From: Armatimonadota bacterium
GTDB lineage: Bacteria > Armatimonadota > UBA10988
Reading direction: 5' to 3'
Assembly (NCBI GenBank): GCA_016235455.1
Contig: JACRKZ010000087.1
Span: 1-49,402, forward strand
DNA: 49,402 nt
The notes beneath the pieces are model-generated. The model ran no database searches and was not told the origin of the DNA. It saw only the letters and a list, made by a program, of their open reading frames with translations. The position numbers and the translations under genes are program-made. Positions 1 through 8,449 of this stretch are shown one piece after another. Every line of letters starts with the position of its first letter. The first letter of the stretch is position 1.

Positions 1-1307
1 TCCTTGAGGCTGGTACCGTCGTGGTGCGCCTTCTTGGCCACCTTGGCCGCGTTGTCGTAGCCGATGTGCGGGTTGAGCGCGGTGACCAGCATCAGGCTGT
101 TGCTCAGGTGAGCCTGGATCTGCGCGTGGTTGGGCTCGATGCCCTCGGCGCAGTGGCGGCGGAAGGCGTCGCAGGCGTCGCTCAGCAGGCGCACCGACTG
201 CAGCACGTTCCAGATGATCACCGGCTTGAACACGTTCAGCTCGAAGTTGCCAGTCGCGCCGCCGATGTTGACCGAGACGTCGTTGCCAATGACCTGGGCG
301 CAGACCATGGTCATGGCTTCGGACTGGGTCGGGTTGACCTTGCCCGGCATGATGGAGCTGCCCGGCTCGTTCTCGGGGATGGTGATCTCGCCGATGCCGC
401 AGCGCGGGCCGCTGGCCAGCCAGCGCACGTCGTTGGCGATCTTCATCAGCGAGCAGGCCAGCGTCTTGAGCACGCCGTGGAACTCCACCAGCGCGTCGTG
501 CGCGGCCAGCGACTCGTACTTGTTGGGCGCGCTGACGAACGGCAGGCCGGTCAGCTCGGCGATGCAGGCGGCCGAGCGCTCGGGGAACTCGATGTGGGTG
601 TTGAGCCCGGTGCCTACGGCGGTGCCGCCCAGGGCCAGCTCATAGATGCCCGGCAGCACGCGCTCGATGCGCGCCAGGCCGTTGGACAGCTGCTGCGCCC
701 AGCCCGAGATCTCCTGGCCGAGGGTGATCGGCGTGGCGTCCATGAGGTGCGTGCGGCCGATCTTGGTGATGCCCATGAACCCCGCGCTCTTGGCGGCCAA
801 GGTGTCGCGCAGCGCGGCCAGCTTGGGGATCAGGTTGTCGACCGTGACCCGCGCGGCGGCGATGTGCATGGCCGTGGGGAAGGTGTCGTTGCTGCTCTGG
901 CCGCGGTTGACGTGGTCGTTGGGGTGGACCGGCTTCTTGGAGCCCATCTCGCCGCCGGCCATCTCGATGGCGCGGTTGCTGATGACCTCGTTGGCGTTCA
1001 TGTTGCTCTGCGTGCCCGAGCCCGTCTGCCACACGCTGAGCGGGAAGTGCTCGTCGAGCTGGCCCGAGATGACCTCGTCGGCGGCGGCGACCACCAGGTC
1101 GGCGATGTCGCCGGGCAGCAGGCCCAGATCGCGGTTGACCAGCGCGGCCGCCTTCTTGAGGATGCCCATGCCGTAGATGATCTCACGCGGCATGGTCTCG
1201 GTGCCGATGGGGAAGTGGTATAGGCTGCGCTCGGACTGAGCGCCCCAGTAGCGGTCGGCGCGCACTTCGATGGCGCCCATGCTGTCGGTTTCGATGCGGG
1301 TCTGCAT
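1..1307 (-). CDS. fumC: Fumarate hydratase class II (C-terminus cut by window edge)
   Basis: Cytosolic TCA-cycle enzyme converting fumarate to L-malate. The frame reads [15 protein letters not shown] at the N-terminus, has [16 protein letters not shown] around the conserved active-site His region, and carries the fumarase/aspartase superfamily signature [11 protein letters not shown] in the central catalytic loop. 435 residues are visible and about 25-30 C-terminal residues should lie beyond base 1, since the class is usually 460-470 residues. The ATG at 1307 is preceded by GAGGAGA at good spacing. Class II (not iron-sulfur class I) is clear from the signature. Aspartate ammonia-lyase is a related alternative but the N-terminal and loop sequences fit fumarase better. 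It is divergent from the next gene. Confidence 0.95.
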   Translation of the reverse strand, partial: MQTRIETDSMGAIEVRADRYWGAQSERSLYHFPIGTETMPREIIYGMGILKKAAALVNRDLGLLPGDIADLVVAAADEVISGQLDEHFPLSVWQTGSGTQSNMNANEVISNRAIEMAGGEMGSKKPVHPNDHVNRGQSSNDTFPTAMHIAAARVTVDNLIPKLAALRDTLAAKSAGFMGITKIGRTHLMDATPITLGQEISGWAQQLSNGLARIERVLPGIYELALGGTAVGTGLNTHIEFPERSAACIAELTGLPFVSAPNKYESLAAHDALVEFHGVLKTLACSLMKIANDVRWLASGPRCGIGEITIPENEPGSSIMPGKVNPTQSEAMTMVCAQVIGNDVSVNIGGATGNFELNVFKPVIIWNVLQSVRLLSDACDAFRRHCAEGIEPNHAQIQAHLSNSLMLVTALNPHIGYDNAAKVAKKAHHDGTSLK

Positions 1308-1485
1308 GATGGACGGTCTCCTCAGGGAAGGCTCGGGTCGGTGGTCGGGGCCGACCTCGGTTGTGGGCTGGCGGGGGCAGTGGTGCGCGGGTGACGACGC
1401 CGACGCAAGGGCGGATTGCTGTCCCAGCCGTGGTACGGCGTTCGCTGGGTGGCCTCAGGCACGTGTGCTGCTCTCCGGCCCTTCG

Positions 1486-1514
1486 AGACTACCATGAGGT
1501 GCGCGGACCAACAA
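1486..1514 (-). promoter_or_regulatory. Possible fumC promoter
   Basis: On the minus strand TTGTTG (1514-1509), a 17-nt spacer and TAGTCT (1491-1486) lie about 180 nt upstream of the fumC start in the 245-bp divergent intergenic region 1308-1552. The match to the sigma-70 consensus is only moderate. The rest of this intergenic region shows no gene. Confidence 0.3.
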
Positions 1515-1552
1515 GCCCGCCCGGAAGGTGTCCGTAACACCAGGACCAAACT

Positions 1553-3523
1553 ATGACCATGCGCGGTGTCTTCAGAGCCTGGTGCGCAGCCCTCCTCTGC
1601 GCCGTCTGCCCAGCGTTGGCCGGTGAGGTCGACCTGGGTGGCACGTCGTTCGAGGTGGGCGCGGGATCGTACTGCCTGCGCGGCGCCGCCGACGAGAGCG
1701 TCGGCGACCGACCGTCGCTCGACCGCGCCAAGCCCGCCGAAGGGGCTGTCTGCGTGCGTTGGCCGGTGCGCCGCGGCGGGTCCACCGCGGCGGTGGAGTG
1801 GCCGCCACGCGACTACGCCGCCGGTCAGCCGGTGCTCATTTCGGTGATGATGCGCTCAGAGCCGGCCGGCCTGCCGGCCGCCTTGTCCGTGCACAGCGCC
1901 CCCGAGGCGGGGCGTGGCGCCTCGTCCGCGGTGATCGCCCAGGCCGGCTACGCCTTGTCCGCCGAGTGGCGCCGCTATGAGTTGACCTGGACGCCCGAGC
2001 CGGGCGCCACGCGCGCCTGGGTGGAGATAGCGCCGGGCGCGGCGGCCACCTCGAGCGTGTGGTGGGTTGACGATCTGCGGTTGGGCCTGGCTGACGGCGA
2101 GCCGGCCGAGGTCAGGCCGGAGTTGGGCGTCTCGCTGGCCGGTGGCGCGCTGCGCTGGGCAGGCCAGGTGGCGCAGTTCCGCGTGCGCCTGCGCAGCCCG
2201 CGCCGTGTGCCCGACGTAGCCTGGAACTGGCGGCTCGAAACCGCCTCGGGCCAGGTCAACCGCCGTTTCGCCGGTCTGCTCACGCTGCACGACGGGCTCG
2301 GCGCGGCAGAGGTGCGCGTCGGCGCGTTGCCGCCGGGCGCCTACCGGCTGGTGGCCGAAGCCTTGGTCGAAGGTCACGCGCTGGCGGCGGCGGACAGCGT
2401 GGTCCTCGTTGAGCCGCAGCTGGGTGAGCTGCCGCGCTGGGGTGGGGTCGAGGGGGTCAGCGCGCTGGGCGCGGTGCCGGAACTGGTCTTGCTGCGGCTG
2501 GGCCGCCTGCGCGGCGCCGTGGGCAGCGACGCACCGCCGACCACGGGTGCATTCCGAGCCAAGCTGCTGACTTCGGCCCGCCATGAGGGCATCGACACGT
2601 TGGGCTACTGGCCGGCTGACGAGCAGGCGCTGGCGGCCTGGTCGCGGTTGGTCAACTGGTGGGAGCCGCCGGCCGGCGAGCTGTGGCGATCGGTGGCCGA
2701 GGATGGCGACCGGCTGCGGGCGCGCCACAAAGCGCTGCGCGGTCTGGGCCGGCTGTGCGGCGTGCGGCTGGACGCCCGCTCGGACACACTGACCGCGCTG
2801 GGCGACATCGCCGAGGAGGGCCTGTTGTCATGCACCGAGGCGCTCGCGGTGCAGGCCGCGCCGGGCGCGCCGGAACCGGTGGCTGACCTGCCGTGGCAAG
2901 GCCTGCGCGCACGGGCCGAGGGCAAGCCGCTGTGGCTGCTGCTGGCCGGCCAGCCGGCGGAGCCCTGGAACGCGGTCGGCGAAGGCGATCCGATGGGCGC
3001 GTCGGCACGGCGGCAGGCCGCCTGGCTGGCCCGGGGCATTCTGCTCGCTCGCGCGGCGGGCGTCGATGGTGTGTGGTACCCCGGCGCGCCGACGGGTCTG
3101 GGCGCGGAGCGGCTGACCATGGCGCAGCGAGGCGTCGGCGCGGATCTCATCGACGAGTGCGGCCGCCCGCAGCCGGCGGTGGCGGCGATGTGCTGGGCAC
3201 TCGACGCGATGCGCGGCCGGCGCGCCGACCGGCCGGTCGAAGCACCGGCAGGTGTGCGGCTGCAGCTCTATGCGGGCCGGCGCCCGCTCCTCGCCGCGTG
3301 GTGCACAGAGCCGGGCGCCACCGCCGAACTGCGGCTGGGCCTGGGCGAAGAGCGGGTGGAGGTGCGCGACGTGGGCGGCACGCCGATCAGTCTGCCCGCC
3401 GGTGAACTGCGTGTGCCGTTCGGCGAGTCGCCGGTCTACATCGAGCCGCGCGGCGGCAGCCTGACGGCGTTCGCCGGGCTGGCCGCCAGCGCCACGGTGA
3501 CGCTGGGCGGTGGCGGTCGCTGA
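1553..3523 (+). CDS. Secreted protein with CBM-like N-terminus and TIM-barrel-like C-terminal half
   Basis: 656 residues. An N-terminal signal peptide is visible (hydrophobic run RAWCAALLCAVCPALA, likely cut after ALA). Residues about 25-180 resemble a carbohydrate-binding beta-sandwich, with the typical closing motif VWWVDDLRLG. Residues about 185-285 look like an Ig-like or beta-rich linker domain. The remainder has glycosidase-style fragments (GYWPADEQALAAW, ARAAGVDGVWYPG) suggesting a degenerate alpha/beta barrel. I see no clear pair of catalytic acids and cannot assign a family. Two ATGs (1553 and 1559) are possible and AGGACC precedes the first. Probably exported and carbohydrate-related, in line with other glycosidases in the window. 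The function is unproven. Confidence 0.75.
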   Translation: MTMRGVFRAWCAALLCAVCPALAGEVDLGGTSFEVGAGSYCLRGAADESVGDRPSLDRAKPAEGAVCVRWPVRRGGSTAAVEWPPRDYAAGQPVLISVMMRSEPAGLPAALSVHSAPEAGRGASSAVIAQAGYALSAEWRRYELTWTPEPGATRAWVEIAPGAAATSSVWWVDDLRLGLADGEPAEVRPELGVSLAGGALRWAGQVAQFRVRLRSPRRVPDVAWNWRLETASGQVNRRFAGLLTLHDGLGAAEVRVGALPPGAYRLVAEALVEGHALAAADSVVLVEPQLGELPRWGGVEGVSALGAVPELVLLRLGRLRGAVGSDAPPTTGAFRAKLLTSARHEGIDTLGYWPADEQALAAWSRLVNWWEPPAGELWRSVAEDGDRLRARHKALRGLGRLCGVRLDARSDTLTALGDIAEEGLLSCTEALAVQAAPGAPEPVADLPWQGLRARAEGKPLWLLLAGQPAEPWNAVGEGDPMGASARRQAAWLARGILLARAAGVDGVWYPGAPTGLGAERLTMAQRGVGADLIDECGRPQPAVAAMCWALDAMRGRRADRPVEAPAGVRLQLYAGRRPLLAAWCTEPGATAELRLGLGEERVEVRDVGGTPISLPAGELRVPFGESPVYIEPRGGSLTAFAGLAASATVTLGGGGR

Positions 3524-3533
3524 CGAAGCGCAT

Positions 3534-3562
3534 TTGACAGAAGGTGCCAACGCTCGTACAAT
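3534..3562 (+). promoter_or_regulatory. Sigma-70-type promoter of rpoZ-dnaJ
   Basis: TTGACA at 3534-3539, a 17-nt spacer and TACAAT at 3557-3562. This is a near-consensus housekeeping promoter 38 nt before the rpoZ start. Confidence 0.85.
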
Positions 3563-3600
3563 ACCGGCTTGCCGAGCCACATTGAGCCCGGGAGGTGCTG

Positions 3601-3912
3601 ATGCGCAAGAAGTCCGACTTCGAGCTGATTGAGAGTCAGGGCGGCAAGTACGCCCTGGTGCTTGGTGTCACCAAGCGGGCCAGGCAGCTCAACGACGGCG
3701 CTCGTCCGCTGGTCGAGCAGAATGCTCTCAACACCGTGGCCACGGCCATTGACGAACTGGCCCAAGGCCGTACCAAGATTCTACCGCCGCCGGTAGCCAC
3801 ACGGCCGTCCCCGTTGCGGGCGCTGCCTATCGAAGCGCTCGAAGCGCTGGACATGCCGGCTGTGGAGGCCGATGCCAGCGAGGCGAGCGACGGCGATGCC
3901 CAGCAGTCCTGA
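3601..3912 (+). CDS. rpoZ: DNA-directed RNA polymerase omega subunit
   Basis: 103-residue small subunit that assists folding and assembly of the beta-prime subunit. The core matches the omega family: MRKKSDFELIESQGGKYALV, then LGVTKRARQLNDGARPLVE, then NALNTVATAIDELAQGRTKI. The tail from about residue 62 is Pro/Ala/Glu-rich and variable. The ATG at 3601 is chosen over an in-frame GTG at 3595 because GGGAGGTG sits immediately upstream and would be overlapped by the earlier start. The 3' end overlaps dnaJ by 17 nt in another frame, so the two are very likely co-transcribed from the strong promoter at 3534-3562. Confidence 0.93.
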   Translation: MRKKSDFELIESQGGKYALVLGVTKRARQLNDGARPLVEQNALNTVATAIDELAQGRTKILPPPVATRPSPLRALPIEALEALDMPAVEADASEASDGDAQQS

Positions 3913-5047
3913 CTACTACGAGCTTCTCGGCGTCTCGCGCGAGGCTGATGCCTCGGAGATCAAGAAGGCTTTCCGCACGCTGGCACGCCAGTACCATCCC
4001 GACGTGACCGGCGGCGACGCCGAGGCCACGGAGCGGTTCAAGGCCATCGGCGAGGCCTACGCCGTGCTGAGCGACCCCGCCAAGCGCGCCGAATACGACC
4101 GCTACGGTCGCGTGGCCGACGGCGACTACATGTCCAACGCCGTCTTCGACGACGACATGTTCGGCGATCTCGGCGCCATCTTCCAGGGCCTGTTCGGCGG
4201 TGCCATGGGCGGGTTTGGCGGCGGCCAGCGCAGCCGGCCCGGCGGGCCGCAGCCCGGCCAGTCGCTGATGATGGAAGTCTCGCTGACCCTCGAGGACGTC
4301 GCGCGCGGCGTCGAGCGCGAGGTCAGCTACCCACGCCAGACCTCCTGCTCCTCGTGTTTCGGCACCGGTGCGGCCGAGGGCAGCCGGCGCGAGCGCTGCA
4401 GTTCATGCAACGGCCAGGGCCAGGTGCATCAGACGCGCCGCACGTTGTTCGGCTACACCAGCATGTTGACCGTGTGCCCGACCTGCCAAGGTGAAGGCGA
4501 AGTGGTCGGCACGCCGTGCAGCTCGTGCCGGGGCAAGGGTCGGGTGCAGGAGTCGGTCACCGAGACGGTCAAGATCCCCGCCGGTGTCGATGACGGCATG
4601 CGCGTGCGCGTGCGCGGCGGCGGCGACAAGGGCGTGCACGGCGGGCCGGATGGCGATCTGGTGCTCCAAGTCTCGGTGCAGCGCCATGAGCGATTCCGCC
4701 GCGACGGCCGTGACCTGCTCTGTGAGCAGACCATCTCCTTCGCGCAGGCCGCGCTGGGCGACACCATGACGGTGCCGGGCATCCTTGAGGACCAGACCCT
4801 GACCGTGGCGGCGGGTACGCAGACGGGCAAGGTGTTGCGCATCGCCGGTGCCGGCCTGCCCGATCCGCGCGACGGTTCGTTGCGCGGCGACCAGTTTGTG
4901 CAAGTCCGCGTGGTCACGCCGACCAAGCTCTCGGGCGAGGAGAAGGAACTGCTGTTCCGCTTCGCCCGACTGCGCGGCGAACACCCCACCGAGCCCGAAG
5001 AAAAGGGCTTCTTCAACCGCATCGTGGATAAATTGACAGGCAGGTGA
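3896..5047 (+). CDS. dnaJ: Chaperone protein DnaJ
   Basis: 383 residues. Co-chaperone that delivers clients to DnaK and stimulates its ATPase. J domain at about residues 6-70 with the HPD triad at 34-36, a short Gly/Phe-rich segment (GLFGGAMGGFGGG), then four zinc-binding CxxCxGxG repeats: CSSCFGTG, CSSCNGQG, CPTCQGEG, CSSCRGKG. The substrate-binding C-terminal domains follow (VKIPAGVDDGMRVRVRG). A type I DnaJ of normal length. The ATG at 3896 gives MPSSPDYYELLGV, the usual N-terminus. Longer in-frame starts would add an Arg-rich tail inside rpoZ. No dnaK or grpE is next to it. The gene downstream starts 3 nt after the stop, suggesting one operon. Confidence 0.95.
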   Translation: MPSSPDYYELLGVSREADASEIKKAFRTLARQYHPDVTGGDAEATERFKAIGEAYAVLSDPAKRAEYDRYGRVADGDYMSNAVFDDDMFGDLGAIFQGLFGGAMGGFGGGQRSRPGGPQPGQSLMMEVSLTLEDVARGVEREVSYPRQTSCSSCFGTGAAEGSRRERCSSCNGQGQVHQTRRTLFGYTSMLTVCPTCQGEGEVVGTPCSSCRGKGRVQESVTETVKIPAGVDDGMRVRVRGGGDKGVHGGPDGDLVLQVSVQRHERFRRDGRDLLCEQTISFAQAALGDTMTVPGILEDQTLTVAAGTQTGKVLRIAGAGLPDPRDGSLRGDQFVQVRVVTPTKLSGEEKELLFRFARLRGEHPTEPEEKGFFNRIVDKLTGR

Positions 5048-5050
5048 CCC

Positions 5051-5362
5051 ATGCCGGATTTCAAGCTCGTGCGCCTCGTGCGCACGCCGTCGTCCGAGGT
5101 CTACCTGATCTGGGATGAGCAGACCCGTCTAGGGCAGGTCGACCTGCACTACGCCGACGGCCTGGTCCACGGCACCGTCATCCTCGAGAAGCAGGTCGAG
5201 CGCGAGCAGATCGAAGCGCTCATCGGTCAACTGGACGAGGACATCGTCTCCAGCTACCTGCCCGATTTCGAGCGCGAGGACTTCTTCGTCAACGTCTTCA
5301 CCGGCGAGGAGATCCTCTCCTACTCGGACAACGACGACGACGAGACCGAGGACGAGCACTAA
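5051..5362 (+). CDS. Small acidic protein of unknown function
   Basis: 103 residues. I do not recognise a family. The first half is beta-rich by pattern (FKLVRLVRTPSSEVYLIWDE, then LGQVDLHYADGLVHGTVIL). The middle is helical and charged, and the tail is strongly acidic (SDNDDDETEDEH). There is no signal peptide, membrane segment or cysteine, so it is probably cytosolic. It starts 3 nt after dnaJ ends, which makes it the last gene of an rpoZ-dnaJ unit. A role connected to chaperone or RNA polymerase function is only a guess from position. Confidence 0.8.
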   Translation: MPDFKLVRLVRTPSSEVYLIWDEQTRLGQVDLHYADGLVHGTVILEKQVEREQIEALIGQLDEDIVSSYLPDFEREDFFVNVFTGEEILSYSDNDDDETEDEH

Positions 5363-5368
5363 GCCCGA

Positions 5369-5432
5369 AGCACGAAACGGTGTCAGGGACCGATTTCATC
5401 GATGAAATCGGTCCCTGACACCGTTTCGTGCT
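5369..5432. repeat. 64-bp perfect palindrome, member of a dispersed repeat family
   Basis: Two 32-nt arms meet with no spacer at 5400/5401. It lies between the ends of the convergent small acidic gene (5362) and the dismutase gene (5445), where it could act as a bidirectional terminator. The outer 19 nt (5369-5387, AGCACGAAACGGTGTCAGG) recur exactly at 35558-35576 in a second inverted repeat. Confidence 0.9.
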
Positions 5433-5444
5433 GACTGCGGCCGA

Positions 5445-6056
5445 TCAGGCGATGGCGGCCTGGTACAGCTCGTCGACCTTGCTCCAGTTGACCACGCTCC
5501 ACCACGCTTCGACGTACTTGGGGCGCAGGTTCTGGTAGTGCAGGTAGTAGGCGTGCTCCCAGACATCGCAGGTGAGCACCGGCTTGTCGCCCTGGCTCAG
5601 CGGGCTGTCCTGGTTGAGCGAGCTGTAGACTTCGAGTTCGCCATTGCGCACCACGAGCCAGCCCCAGCCACTGCCGAACTGGTTGACCGAGGCGGCACTC
5701 ATGACTTCCTTGAAGGCCTCGAACCCGCCCCACTTGGCTTTGATGGCGTCACCGATCTTGCCGCCGGGCTCGCCACCGCCCTTGGGGCCAATGGTCAGCC
5801 AGTACAGCTCATGGTTGGCATGGCCGCCGCCATGGTTGCGCACCGCGGTGCGGATGTCCTCGGGCACGGCGCTCAGGTCGGAGAGCAACTGCTCGACCGA
5901 CTTGGTCGCCAATTCGGGATGCTTGGCCACGGCGTCGGACAGGCGCGTGGCGTAGGTCACATGGTGCTTGTCGTGGTGGATCTCCACCGTGCGAGCGTCG
6001 ATGTACGGCTCCAGCGCGTCGTAGGCGAACGCCAGGGGCGATACCGTGTAAGCCAT
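5445..6056 (-). CDS. sodA: Superoxide dismutase, Mn/Fe family
   Basis: 203 residues. Detoxifies superoxide to hydrogen peroxide and oxygen. All four metal ligands are in context: His27 (EIHHDKHH), the His in GGGHANHELYW, and Asp/His in CDVWEHAYYLHYQN. Gly at the GGHxNH position and Gln in SSLNQDSPL favour a manganese or cambialistic enzyme over a strict iron form. No signal peptide, so cytosolic. The ATG at 6056 gives MAYTVSPLAFAYDALEPYID and is preceded by AGGTGG. A longer frame adds unlikely residues. It is divergent from the GH36-like gene and convergent with the small acidic gene across the palindrome. Confidence 0.95.
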   Translation of the reverse strand: MAYTVSPLAFAYDALEPYIDARTVEIHHDKHHVTYATRLSDAVAKHPELATKSVEQLLSDLSAVPEDIRTAVRNHGGGHANHELYWLTIGPKGGGEPGGKIGDAIKAKWGGFEAFKEVMSAASVNQFGSGWGWLVVRNGELEVYSSLNQDSPLSQGDKPVLTCDVWEHAYYLHYQNLRPKYVEAWWSVVNWSKVDELYQAAIA

Positions 6057-6088
6057 TGTCTTCCCACCTCTCGGTTGTCGATACACTG

Positions 6089-6117
6089 AGTATGCCGCGC
6101 GCCCGCGAGATGGTCAG
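6089..6117 (-). promoter_or_regulatory. Possible sod promoter
   Basis: Minus-strand CTGACC (6117-6112), a 17-nt spacer and CATACT (6094-6089), about 33 nt upstream of the dismutase start. Four of six bases match the consensus in each hexamer. Confidence 0.35.
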
Positions 6118-6175
6118 CACCATTTGCTTGACGACTCGCCGCCGGACGGGAACACTGTCGGACACGAGGTGTGTC

Positions 6176-8449
6176 ATGGCGGTCGGCGTCGAGTTGGTGG
6201 ACGGTGGTGTGGGTCTGACCTACGAAGGTCGGCCGCTGGCACTGCTGGATGATCTGGCCGTGACGCTGTGGGGCGAGCGCCACAGCGTTGCACGTGGCGG
6301 CCTGGACGCGCGGGAACCGGTCACCGCCGGCCGCGAAGACGCGCTCGGCCCGCATACGCTGTGGCATCGTGTCTACACCACGCATTCGCTGTGCCACCCA
6401 GCCACGTTCGAGCTGCACCTGCGGCTCTATGCCCGGCTGGCCGTCATCGAACTGGTGCCGGTCGGCGTGGGCGCGGTGTTCGGCCAGGAAGAGGCAGCCA
6501 GCGTACGCATCGGGCAACTGCCCGACTGCCGGCGCGGCCTGTTTGTGCATCAGCGGGTCACCGAGTACGGGCGTGACGCCGTCGGCGCGTGGTGGGCGCA
6601 GGCCCAGTGGCTACCCGATCCGACGCGCGGCAACGCCTGGGACTGGGGCCTATGTGCCGCGGCCCGGCGCGACGATGGCCTCTGTGTGGCGCTGGTGCCC
6701 CTGTGCGGTGGCGGCGCCGTGTCGCGGCTGCGTGGCGACGATCCGGGCCTGAGCGCGGTAGCCTCGGGCTTCTGCGGGCGCCATGCCTATGCGCGTCTCC
6801 CGCTGGCCGTGCTCGCCGTGGGCGAGGGCATCGGCGACGCGCTCGACTCGGCGATGACGGCGGCGGTCAGGCTCAGTGATGGCCGGCTTCTGGCGCGGGG
6901 CGAAAAGGGCTTTCCCGAGCCCTACGAGTGGCTCGGCTACGACACCTGGGGTGCGTTTGGCGCCAAGGCCGACGAGCGCTCGGTCGATGCCGCTCTGGCC
7001 AGTCTGCGCAGCGAACAGGTGCCCGTGCGCTGGCTGTTGCTCGGCGAGGGCTGGCAGCAGGCCGACGCCAAGCGCCGGCTGAGCGGCTACGACACCGACG
7101 CCGAGCGCTTTCCCGCCGGGCTGCGGACCACCGTGCAGCGCCTGGCCGGCAACCATGGCCTGCGGCATATCGGCGCCTGGGTTGCCGCCCAAGGCTGCTG
7201 GAGCGGGCTCGACCCGGCCCTGCCGGTGGTGGCGGAGCGGCGGGCCCGGTTCGTCACCGCGGCCGATGGCTGCCTGCTGGCGTACCCCAGCGAGGAGGGC
7301 CTGCCGTTCTATCGCGAGTGGCTCGACAGCCTGAGCGAGGCGGGCCTCGACTTCGTGAAAGTGGACAACCTGGGCAGCATCCGCCACCACTATCTGGGCC
7401 GCCTGCCCCTGGGTGAGGCCGTGGCGGGCACGCTGAGCACCCTGGAGCGCGCGGCGGCCGCGGCCGGGTTGGACGTCGACCTGGGCATGGCGGTCGATCC
7501 CGCCTGTTGGCCGCACCTGGCCCGCACCAACGTGATGCGCGTGAGCGCTGACCTGCACCCGACCGACGTGCGCGCCGCCAAGCTGCATCTGGCGCACTCG
7601 GCCATGGTCGGCACGTGGCTGTCGCGCGTGGCCTGGCCCGACTATGATGCCGTGCCGACGCAGCATGTGGCGGCGCGCGCGCTGGCCGTAGCGGCCGCGC
7701 TGTCGGGCGGGCCCGTGGCGCTGTGCGACCGGCCCGGCCAGACCGACACCGATCTGGCGCGCCGGCTGGTGCTGGCCGATGGCCGGCTGCTGCCACCGGC
7801 CGAGCCGGGCGTGGTGCCCGACTGCTGGTTCTTCGACGATCCACTGGCGGGCGATGCGCCGCTGGCGCTGCTGGCCCGCCCGTCGGCGCTGCCGCGCGTG
7901 GTGCGCGTGGAGGCCGAGGTCGCGCCCTATCCGCCGCCCGAGTGCCTGTACCTGGGCGTGATGAACGTCCGACTCGACGGTCAGCCGCAGGTGGTCAGCC
8001 TGCACGCGGGCGACCTGCCGTTGCCCGAGGCCGACGACTACGTGGTCAACCTGCACTTCGCCGACGAGCGCTATGTGGTCGGGGGCGACGAGCCCATCGA
8101 GTTGACGTTGCCCGAACTGGGTGCCGAGTTGCTGACCATCGCGCCACTGCGCGGCGGCCGTGCGCTGCTTGGTCTGCCGCACAAGCTGCTCGGTGCCAGC
8201 GGCTGCAACCTGGCCGACGACGGCATGGTCAGCCTGCCCGAGGCCGGGCCGGCGTTACTCTTCGATGAGCACGGCGCCGTGCCCCGCCATGTGGACGGCA
8301 GCGACTACGGCATGGTGGATGACCCTTCGGCGCTGGTGCCGGGCACGGCCTGGCGCAGCGGGCCATGGCTTCTGGTGCTGGCCGACTCAACGCTGTTCAG
8401 CCTCGGACCCATCGAGCCCGAGGCCGAACAGTCGGTCGAGGAGGCCTAG
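6176..8449 (+). CDS. GH36 / raffinose-synthase-like glycoside hydrolase
   Basis: 757 residues. The family comprises alpha-galactosidases and raffinose synthase/SIP1-type enzymes. Family marks: GEGWQQ near the barrel start (family DDGWQ), DFVKVDNLGS where the Asp of KVDN is the expected nucleophile, RVSADLHPTD at the acid/base region (family R-S-D-D), WPDYDAVPTQH, and LSGGPVALCDRPG. The N-terminal 200 residues are beta-rich and the C-terminus is a beta-domain. No signal peptide with the ATG at 6176, so it may be intracellular. GAGGT lies upstream, and the longer in-frame ATG at 6056 would enter the divergent dismutase gene. The 3' end overlaps the convergent esterase by 4 nt. Substrate specificity cannot be read from the sequence. 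Confidence 0.8.
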   Translation: MAVGVELVDGGVGLTYEGRPLALLDDLAVTLWGERHSVARGGLDAREPVTAGREDALGPHTLWHRVYTTHSLCHPATFELHLRLYARLAVIELVPVGVGAVFGQEEAASVRIGQLPDCRRGLFVHQRVTEYGRDAVGAWWAQAQWLPDPTRGNAWDWGLCAAARRDDGLCVALVPLCGGGAVSRLRGDDPGLSAVASGFCGRHAYARLPLAVLAVGEGIGDALDSAMTAAVRLSDGRLLARGEKGFPEPYEWLGYDTWGAFGAKADERSVDAALASLRSEQVPVRWLLLGEGWQQADAKRRLSGYDTDAERFPAGLRTTVQRLAGNHGLRHIGAWVAAQGCWSGLDPALPVVAERRARFVTAADGCLLAYPSEEGLPFYREWLDSLSEAGLDFVKVDNLGSIRHHYLGRLPLGEAVAGTLSTLERAAAAAGLDVDLGMAVDPACWPHLARTNVMRVSADLHPTDVRAAKLHLAHSAMVGTWLSRVAWPDYDAVPTQHVAARALAVAAALSGGPVALCDRPGQTDTDLARRLVLADGRLLPPAEPGVVPDCWFFDDPLAGDAPLALLARPSALPRVVRVEAEVAPYPPPECLYLGVMNVRLDGQPQVVSLHAGDLPLPEADDYVVNLHFADERYVVGGDEPIELTLPELGAELLTIAPLRGGRALLGLPHKLLGASGCNLADDGMVSLPEAGPALLFDEHGAVPRHVDGSDYGMVDDPSALVPGTAWRSGPWLLVLADSTLFSLGPIEPEAEQSVEEA

